Under the pieces are notes generated by a model. That model did not search any database and had not been told where the DNA came from. It worked only from the letters and a program-made list of their open reading frames with translations. From Plakobranchus ocellatus (lineage: Eukaryota > Mollusca > Gastropoda > Plakobranchidae): a stretch of 20,314 nt of DNA. Position 1 is the stretch's first letter, and each line of letters starts with the position of its first letter. The position numbers and the translations under genes were made by a program. Positions 9,393-15,930 of the stretch are shown piece by piece. The stretch lies in contig BLXT01005681.1 in assembly GCA_019648995.1 (NCBI GenBank), positions 303,895 through 324,208 on the forward strand. Direction: 5' to 3'.

Positions 9393-9949
9393 CGCTCGGA
9401 TAAATAGAGTCCGGCCCTATTTTCACGAACGCTTTATTTCGTAAAGAAAGAGAGAGTTCGAGTTCAGTAAGAAAGATCGACCGTGGGGCTGAGTCAAGAG
9501 ATCGCCTACAAATAGATTGAGATAATATGGACAATTTTAACATTATCTACTTAAAACATACACGACTTTCATGTAAAGACACAACAAGAAAAAAAAAAAA
9601 AAACAGATTAGTGGTCGTAGATGGTAGCAATTAAAACACCAGATGTACCCTCATCAGCCACCAAGGGAACGAAGAGGTCGTGGGCATGATATTTTATATA
9701 TATTGTGTGAAACTAGCGCAATTTACATTATAAAAATATAACTTAGCCTACGATTTCTTCATTTCGTCAGTAACTTGTGAAGGCAGAATAAAAACGACAT
9801 TACTGGCATAAGTCTTTCTCAAACTCAGCCGATGAAGTTAGATCTAGAACGGGTCCGAATAAAGTAAGTAGTGCCCACATCTGAGCCTTGCAGATTCCAT
9901 GTCTTTTGCGTTCGGGAAAATAGGGACTGGACTTATTTTTTCGAGTGCT
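9393..9949. mobile_element. Possible small DNA element bounded by ~40-bp near-palindromic inverted repeats
   Basis: The block CGCTCGGATAAATAGAGTCC...GAACGC (9393-9432) reappears in inverse orientation at 9908-9949, as GCGTTCGGGAAAATAGGGAC...GAGTGCT. About three quarters of positions match over 40 bp, with the core GCGTTCG-GAAAATAGGG best conserved. Each block is also close to its own reverse complement. A third partial copy (CTCGGGAAAATAG) sits at 9948-9960. The roughly 480 bp between the arms have no open frame. The layout fits a short non-autonomous DNA transposon, but no target-site duplication or known family was recognised. Confidence 0.42.
9743..9785 (+). repeat. Diverged direct repeat, left copy
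   Basis: This 43-base segment matches 10767-10809 at most positions, including an exact TCTTCATTTCG core followed by TAACTTGTGAAG in this copy and TAGCTTGTGAAG in the other. Flanking landmarks are also shared, notably AGATCTAGA downstream in both and an AT-rich TATATTGTA-like stretch upstream. Confidence 0.5.
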
Positions 9950-10178
9950 CGGGAAAATAGTCACTTCGTTTTTGTCACTTCATGCAACCCAATGGATCTT
10001 TGGTATGATGTTGCATTATTTTAGTTCAATATTCACAGTCTAATTTTCTTGGGTTTGTTTTAGTACATTAGGCGGAACAACGCATGGAAATCCATTCCTC
10101 GTACACGGGGAGGAATCTGCCGATTTTAACGCCTTTCGTTTCTTCATGCTGTTTTTCCCAAGGTTTCAGCACGATAGG
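9950..10178. other. CpG-containing stretch upstream of a promoter-like region
   Basis: No coding signal is visible. The stretch contains a hairpin with ATTCCTC at 10094-10100, a 9-base loop and GAGGAAT at 10110-10116. It also contains AACGCATGG at 10079, which recurs at 10202. CpG dinucleotides are commoner than in the AT-rich left part of the window. Confidence 0.4.
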
Positions 10179-10183
10179 CCAAT
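10179..10183 (+). promoter_or_regulatory. CCAAT box in a promoter-like stretch
   Basis: ATAGGCCAATG matches the NF-Y core (GGCCAAT). It lies about 95 bases upstream of a well-placed ATG at 10275, within a locally CpG-richer stretch. A TATA box is not evident. This is circumstantial support for a transcription start near 10200-10260. Confidence 0.28.
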
Positions 10184-10274
10184 GCTTAATTTTCGCCTGA
10201 AAACGCATGGTTCACGGTGCACTGTGGGATTTTTTTTGGGCTGCAAGGTTTTATAATAAAATTAAATTTTCAAA

Positions 10275-10436
10275 ATGGTGGCCGTGGCAGTCTTCTGCAA
10301 AGTTGCTTTCATCGAGGAATGCAGGACACTGCAATGCTTGTGGGGCCCTACATTGGAAAAATATTCTAACAAAATTGACAGACGAAAAGCTATGTTAGGC
10401 ATAATATGTGCGATCCTTTGCACATGGCCTGTGGTC
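10275..10436 (+). other. Candidate first coding exon of an unknown gene, ending at a GTGAGT donor
   Basis: The ATG has a favourable context (AAAATGG). Fifty-four codons run without a stop to GTC at 10436, where GTGAGT (10437-10442), a strong donor-like sequence, follows in phase 0. The peptide starts MVAVAVFCKVAFIEECRTL and ends with a hydrophobic, membrane-segment-like stretch (MLGIICAILCTWPVV). No family is recognised. Without splicing the frame closes with TAA at 10464-10466. If real, LINE copy B and the P element downstream would lie in its first intron or beyond its end. An alternative reading in another frame gives CNACGALHW, which faintly resembles a Helitron zinc-finger motif; both readings cannot be right. 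Confidence 0.22.
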
Positions 10437-10466
10437 GTGAGTAATGCTCAAGATACAGTTAAATAA

Positions 10467-10877
10467 TTTTTAACCAAAAACCCTTTGAACATGTAGCTTA
10501 ATGGCGAAATGATTTAGTCCCCCATATTTTTTTTTTATATTATTTTTTTTTTACATAATATTGAAATCAACCTGTCTACTCAAAGTTTGTTTAATCAAAA
10601 AAGATTTCTAGAGACCCCCAGAGGCTCGGTTGAAAAGTTTTTCACTATAATTATCCGGAGACAGATCCACCGACTTCTAGATCTACCTTCACAACCTACC
10701 GACAACGGCCAAATTATAATATATTTATATTGTAAATAGTGGTATTTTCACATAAAATACTCAGTGTTACGCCTGCGACCTCTTCATTTCGCTGTTAGCT
10801 TGTGAAGATAGATCTAGAGGTCAATGCTCCTGTCCCTGAATAATCCCAAAAATTCTGGTGGAACACTTTTAAACCGA
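10467..10877. other. Noncoding stretch with AT runs and TAGATCTA palindromes
   Basis: There are T runs at 10529-10552 and AGATCT palindromes at about 10678 and 10808, and the stretch contains the right copy of a direct repeat (10767-10809). No gene-like frame is visible. Confidence 0.45.
10767..10809 (+). repeat. Diverged direct repeat, right copy
   Basis: This segment is similar to 9743-9785, offset by 1024 bases. Shared strings include TCTTCATTTCG and GCTTGTGAAG/ACTTGTGAAG, followed by AGATCTAGA. It may be a second copy of an unrecognised interspersed repeat, or an old local duplication. Confidence 0.5.
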
Positions 10878-10957
10878 ACCTCAGGGTTCTGTAGAGATCT
10901 CTTTTACCTCAGGGTTCTGTAGAGATCTTTTTTTACCTCAGGGTTCTGTAGAGATCT
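10878..10957 (+). repeat. Three tandem copies of a 28-29 bp unit
   Basis: Units start at 10878, 10906 and 10935. Each has an identical 23-base core beginning ACCTCAGGGTTCTGTAGA and ending GATCT, followed by a variable spacer of 5-6 T-rich bases (CTTTT, TTTTTT, then TTTTT before the sequence departs). Only the T spacer differs, so the array is young or maintained by slippage and unequal exchange. Confidence 0.93.
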
Positions 10958-11209
10958 TTTTTACTATCATTGTTGTTAGGCCTAAAGGTCACCACACTTA
11001 GATTTAGATCTATCAAATCTACAGTTCGACTCTCAGTTGTCCTTTACGTGCCGGGTATTGTTATACAGTACTTATCAATTCTTGGCCTAGAAATGTAACC
11101 CCAAACCTAGCCTGTAGACGCCAATAATGTCCGATTCTGATCGAATTTTACAATGTACATGTACTATGTCAAAAATAGGCCTATTGTATGGTAGGGTATG
11201 ACGTTTAAC
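10958..11209. other. Spacer upstream of LINE copy B
   Basis: Less than 300 bases with no gene-like signal. It carries TAGGCCTA-type palindromes (10978, 11177) and a TTTAGATCTATC motif near 11001. Confidence 0.4.
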
Positions 11210-11589
11210 TGCATCCGTCGGACAATCGGCGATTAAGCCGCTAACCCATCAATTTTAGATTGATTAGGAATGTAGTGGGACCCAGTAGGACTAAAAATAA
11301 AAACTGCAAAGGGCGGAAGAAGACAACGGCCATCCATAGATCCCCAGTGCCATGTGGGTTAGTTGCGAGATGAAGGCTAGCGGGGAGCCCATACACAAAC
11401 CAGCAGTAGGTTGCCAAGAAAAAAATCATGATCAAAAAATGAAACTGAAACCTCAGTTAACAACCTAAAGAGGTTTGCGGTTCCAATCAAAATCCCTCGT
11501 TCGGCAGGGGTAGCCATGTGCAGCAGGTGGCTTGAGGTCGTCATCCAGCGTCTGCTCGCAAAAGTAACATCGATCAGACATAAAAAAAA

Positions 11590-12330
11590 ATTGCAACATG
11601 GAATGTGCGTACACTGCATCAAAAGGAAAATTAGAAAGTGTTATTTAAGAAATGGGCAGAATAAAACTTAACATCCTAGGGCTTGCCGAGGTAAGATGGA
11701 CAGGGGCAGGTTCCATGAAACTAGGTAATAAAACTCTATTTACTCAGGGGACACACACACATGAAAGAAGCGTTGGTATCTTATTCGATGTTACAACGGC
11801 AAAAAGTCTGGGAAGTTGATGTCCAATAAAAAAAATTATTTCAGATAGAGTAGTTGCAGCTAAATTCGTAGCCAAACCATTAAATCTAGACATTATTCAA
11901 GTGTATGCACCTACATGTGACAGTAATGATGTAGAAGTAGAAGAGTTTCATGAAGAAATAGAAAAAAGCAAAAGGCTATCAAAAATCCCAGGACATCATA
12001 ATAGTAATGGGAGATTTCAATGCAAAAGTTGGGGATGAAAGAGAAGATGTTGAGCCCAGTGGCATGGGGACTGTAAATGAGCGTAGAAGTGGGCTAATTG
12101 AATGGTGCCAAATCAATGATTTTAACATCCCAAGTACTGGTATCAAAACCACCCTTAGCGACAGTGGACTTGGAAGAGCGCCCAGATAGAAGTAGAAACA
12201 AAATATATTACATCCTCATTCAGAAACGATCCCGAAACGCCATCGAAAACATCGAATTCACTGCCGAGAGCCTATTGTGATTCAGATCATATTTCAGTTT
12301 TGTGTACATTTCAGATAAAACTTAAGAAAT
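11590..12330 (+). pseudogene. AP-type endonuclease remnant of LINE copy B
   Basis: The family nicks chromosomal DNA to prime reverse transcription. Motifs appear in order across several frames: IATWNVRT (metal-binding Asn codon at 11602-11604), LAEVRWTG (Glu at 11688-11690), QVYAPT near 11898, MGDFNAKVG (Asp 12013-12015, Asn 12019-12021), an IYYIL block at 12203 and SDH at 12282-12290 with the catalytic His. In relatives the IYYIL block is IDYIL, so its Asp (12206-12208) has become Tyr. The region between MGDFN and the IYYIL block reads ...RRSGLIEWCQINDFN, as in RTE endonucleases. At least three frame breaks occur before 12200. It is inactive. Confidence 0.85.
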
Positions 12331-12339
12331 TATGAAAGA

Positions 12340-14275
12340 CAAAGGCTAATCCTATATTCCAAATGGACTTACTAAAATCTGATGAAAAAACTAAGAGACA
12401 AAATTGCTATAGCTGTGCTTAACAAATATGAGACCCTAAACAACATCTCAAAAATCGAAGAATTATGGTGAAAAATGAAACATTCGCTTAATGAAGTCAT
12501 AGAGAAAAACGTTCCCAAAAAAGATTTTAAAAAGAGCATAAGAAATGGATAAACAAATAAATACTCGATGTAATGGAAGAAATGAGCAAATCAAAATAAC
12601 GTAGAAGCGAAGTATAAAGACCAAAACAAAAACATCAAGATAAAATGCAACGCGTCGAAAGTAGAATGGATTAATCAACAATGTCAGGACATGGAGCAAA
12701 AGCTAAATGTAGACAGCAAATTATAGCATGTTAAAATTAAGGACATCAGTGGTAAGAAAATCAAATGCAGTAGCCCTGGCTGTATCAAATCAAAAGACGG
12801 AACAATCTTAATAGAAAAGAAGGAAATACTAAACAGATGGTCAGAATATGTTGAAGATCTTTTTAACGATGATAGGTGCAAAAACCCAAAATAAAGAAAA
12901 AAATAGAAGGCCCAACTATCCTAAAAGAAGAGGTAGAGGCAGCAATAAAGAAAATAAAATATGGAAAAGCCACAGGACCTGATAATGTACCAGAAGAAAT
13001 AATGAAAGCATTAGATGGTTTAGGAATAGATCTGACAATAAAGCTTCTTAATGCAATAAGGATTGTGGTACAATTCCACAAGACCTTTGCAGATCTGTTT
13101 TTATAGTACTGCCTAAAACACCAGGAGCAACAGGATGTGAACTTCATAGAACAATCACTTTAATTAGACATTTTACAAAAAATCCTGTTACGCGTTTTGA
13201 TGCATAGAATGCGCAAGAGTCTAAGACCAGAAATATCTCCAAAACAATTTGCCTGATAAAAGGACTAAAATCGCAATATTCACTTTGTCAGTGCTTGTAT
13301 GGAACGGTGTATAGAAATGCAAAAAGATCTTCACCTTTGTTTCATTGATTATTCACAGGTCTTTGACAAAGTAAAAGATTTAGAGCTGTTTCGTATGCTA
13401 GAAAAATTAGACTTCGATGGGAAAGATCTAAGAGCAATTAGAAATTTGCACTGGAATCAGACCGCGTCTGTAAGAATTGAAGGTGAACACAGTGATTTCA
13501 AATCCACCGATAGAGGTTTGAAGCAGGGATGTGTAATGTCACCTGATCTTTTTAACCTATACAGTGAAATAATTTTAAGGAATCTTGATGGTATTTCAGG
13601 CTTAAAAAATATATGGAGAGAATCTTAATAATCTCAGGTATGCAGATGATACAGTTTTAAGAGCAGAATCTGACGAGCAACTCCAAAAACATTTAGATAC
13701 TAGTTATAGAGAACAAAAGAATGGGCCTGTCTTTGAATGTAAAGAAAACGGAATGTGTGGTCATCTCAAAGAAATCCTCTAACCCAAGTGCAATCTCCTT
13801 AGCAAAGGCGAACACATCAAGCAAGTTACAAAATTCAAATATCTAGGTTACCTGATGACATCAAATGGCAGATGCACAAGTGGCCAAAAATACATTCCAA
13901 AAAATGAAACCAATACTGTCAAATAGAAACATAATTATAAAAACCAAAATAAGGTAATTCAAACATAGGTATGGTCAGTACTTTTATATGGTAGTGAGTC
14001 TTGGGCAATAAACAAAGAAATGGAGAAAAAACTAGAAGCAGTAGAGATGTGGTTTATCAGAAGAATGATGAGGATATCATAAACAGAAAAAAAGTCCATG
14101 AATTGGTACTGAAAGAGGCTTATGTCGAGCAATCACTAATTAAAACCATAAGACAGAGGCAACTACAGTTTTTAAGCCATATTTGCCGATACAAGGGTTT
14201 TGAACATTCAGCAATCACTGGAAAGATTGAAGGCAAACGCAGTAGAGGTAGACAGAGAAAAACTTTCATTTAAAG
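12340..14275 (+). pseudogene. Reverse transcriptase and C-terminal region of LINE copy B, broken
   Basis: A linker region (12340-12890) leads into the fingers, where ILKEEVEAAIKKIKYGKATG is readable from 12918. The palm follows: CFIDYSQVFDKV (motif A, first Asp at 13347-13349), GLKQGCVMSPDLFN (motif B) and, after a frame change, LRYADDTVL with the intact catalytic YADD at 13639-13650. Next come a GLSLNVKK-type block near 13728, YLGYLMTS near 13846, an in-frame TAG at 13966-13968, VWSVLLYGSESW, and LIKTIRQRQLQFLSHICRY to the basic end near 14265. About 23 bp present in copy A at 1795-1817 are missing near 13883. Catalytic residues survive but stops and frame changes are spread throughout. Confidence 0.88.
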
Positions 14276-14381
14276 TCTCAAGTTATGGGCAAGGGTAGCA
14301 ATAACAACTTTATATAGTTAACTGAGAATAGATTGGAGTGGGGGAAACATGATCGCAAATGTCTGTTCCAGACATGGTACC

Positions 14382-14400
14382 TGATGATGATGATGATGAT
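14382..14400 (+). repeat. (TGA)n 3' tail of LINE copy B
   Basis: Six TGA units end the element, in place of a poly-A tail. RTE elements are known for short tandem-repeat tails. The counterpart in copy A (2303-2316) is degenerate. Confidence 0.85.
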
Positions 14401-15527
14401 TGTAGGCTAGCTTATTGAAGCTTGCCCCACAACTCTAATGCCCCATACTATCACAACGTTTGAAAAAAAAAAACGCCTTTTATTCTTCTTCTGAACACTG
14501 TTTAAAAAAATACATAAAACTGAACACAGGGTTAAGAAAATACTTAAAACAATCTTGCGTCTTGCATTGATTGACAAACAAGTAAGCTATGGTAGGTCTA
14601 GTGTAATTAGTCCACGATCTCAGCAAGGGGTCAAAGAAATCAGAGGTTGTTTCCCCAATCCTAAAGTCAGACTTATGGGCCATTTACCACACAGTTATTA
14701 TTTTGATCGACGAACAGTAGGATATTGGACAGTTTTCAGTTTTTCGCCCTTTACCTGATCGTGGAAACGAGCAACCGTATCAATATCCGTCAGTTCACAG
14801 TTTGGCAGACTAATATCTGGCTGCCTGCGAACTGACGGCGAACGGGTACAGCAGCAAAGGCGGCGACTTTGAAATTTCGCCCCACGGAGTTTAAATTTTA
14901 TTCCAAAAATTTCTTAAATATCCATCAAATCAAATTAACTTAATAGCATTTTCGTGATCAGCAGCCCAAAATTAGTCCGAATCCACGTAGGGAAGGTGAT
15001 TTGAAGCTGAATTAACATGTTTTTTTTTCTTTTTTCTGTTTCACGAACACGTTTTCATCCTAGTGCAATAACTAGGCTCGAAGTCAATGCAAATGAGAGC
15101 TTTCCTAGCCTAGCCTAGGTCCTAATCCTCTTTTTCAATCGAAAGAATTTGATTCCACATTGTGTATAAATAGTAGATCTAACAATGTGTTTGTGACAAG
15201 AGTGAAATTGGAAAATACAATAACCCCAATGATATATCAATGGTAATACAGTGAAAGTGATTGGATTATTCATAGTTATTAGGCTGATAACGATGAATTA
15301 TGAGAAAGACAAAAATAGCATCAGTAAATCAGTATTACTAATACTATAAAAAAATTGCAACAAAAAACAATAGTACAGTAATAATAGTAGACTAGTAGTG
15401 GTAGTGGACTAGTAGCAAAGATTTTATAATTCGTAAAGATGCTCAGCTCAGCTGTTTTTGCGAGCACAGCCTACTTGCAGCGCCACCAAACGGCATACGT
15501 GTATCGCCAGTCAACCAGTCGTAAACA
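14401..15527. other. Spacer between LINE copy B and the P-element transposase; probable 5' part of the P element
   Basis: There is no coding frame with family similarity. The first 380 bases are AT-rich with an A-run at 14464-14473. At 14760-14880 the DNA turns GC- and CpG-rich and holds a hairpin. A second CpG-containing patch at 15455-15527 lies directly before the transposase ATG. The 5' terminal inverted repeat of the P element should lie somewhere here but was not identified. Confidence 0.4.
14787..14838. repeat. Inverted repeat around CCGTCAGTTC
   Basis: CCGTCAGTTCACAG (14787-14800) pairs with CTGCGAACTGACGG (14825-14838), 13 of 14 positions, with a 24-base loop. The ten outer bases are perfect. 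It lies in the GC-rich patch upstream of the P-element transposase and could be a subterminal repeat of that element, but no matching copy was seen at the 3' side. Confidence 0.6.
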
Positions 15528-15649
15528 ATGGCGGCTCCTGCAAAGCGTCCTAGCAACTCTGGCGAATGGTGCTCTGCTATAAATTGCACCAACAATCGCA
15601 GCAAAAATCCTCGGATGTCATTTTTCAGATTTCCAAAAGACCCAGAAAG
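15528..15649 (+). pseudogene. THAP-domain exon 1 of the P-element transposase
   Basis: The ATG at 15528 sits in a favourable context (AACAATGG). The 40 codons encode MAAPAKRPSNSGEWCSAINC and then end ...FFRFPKDPER. WC-x4-C supplies the first two zinc ligands (Cys15, Cys20) of a C2CH THAP finger, and F-x-FPKDPER is the conserved THAP core. The exon ends in phase 2 at a perfect GTAAG donor (15650). THAP domains bind the element's own DNA in P-element transposases. The exon itself is open and looks intact. It could in principle be a host THAP gene's first exon, but the continuation into transposase makes the transposon reading much stronger. Confidence 0.88.
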
Positions 15650-15930
15650 GTAAGCATAGTATTTTAATAATACCACTTGTAAATCCTAATGAGGTGTTTT
15701 CACGAATAGCAGAAACTAGATCTAGATCTAGCAGACAGGTGGGTATGACCAGCACATTTTCCATTTGGTATTGCTAGATTTCTAGATGCCTATGGTTTGT
15801 TTGTTTCATTCATTATAAAAAAAGGAAAACTATGCCTTCAAATTAAATCTAGATCTAAATCTAATTTCCGAAAAGGAAGATTGTACGATAATTTCTCCAA
15901 AAAATCATAGTAAATTATTTTTATTTTCAG
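15650..15930 (+). other. GT-AG intron splitting the THAP domain
   Basis: This 281-base intron has donor GTAAGC, a TTTTTATTTTCAG acceptor, and joins AG|G to keep the Arg codon of DPER followed by CKKWVINVRR. It contains the 16-base perfect palindrome CTAGATCTAGATCTAG at 15716-15731 and a related AAATCTAGATCTAAATCT at about 15845-15862. An intron at this place in the THAP domain is common in animal THAP genes, from general knowledge of the family. Confidence 0.82.

Larger units (their letters stand above)
11210..14400 (+). mobile_element. RTE (BovB-like) LINE, copy B, near full length but broken
   Basis: The length of about 3.2 kb, one endonuclease-reverse transcriptase polyprotein and a short-repeat 3' tail ((TGA)n at 14382-14400) fit the RTE clade. 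The protein style matches BovB-type RTE elements, the source of the endonuclease part of ruminant CFDP2: ATWNVRT, YAPT, MGDFNAKVG, SDH, FIDYS, YADD and a basic GKIEGKRSRGRQRK near the end. A GC-richer leader at about 11210-11580 containing GGGACCCAGTAGGACT and GGCTAGCGGGGAGCCC is probably the 5' untranslated region; the exact 5' edge is uncertain. Multiple stops and frame changes break the reading frame. The 3' half is shared with copy A at 1027-2320. No target-site duplication was found. Confidence 0.88.

Noticed and set aside
11241-11622. Two overlapping minus-strand frames of 64 and 81 codons
   Set aside because: They are antisense to the 5' leader of LINE copy B and have no family similarity.
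12463-13147. Three minus-strand frames of 65-94 codons
   Set aside because: They are antisense shadows of the LINE reverse transcriptase, whose plus-strand motifs are clear.
14480-14758. Overlapping open frames on both strands between the LINE and the P element
   Set aside because: There is no family similarity and both strands are open by chance.
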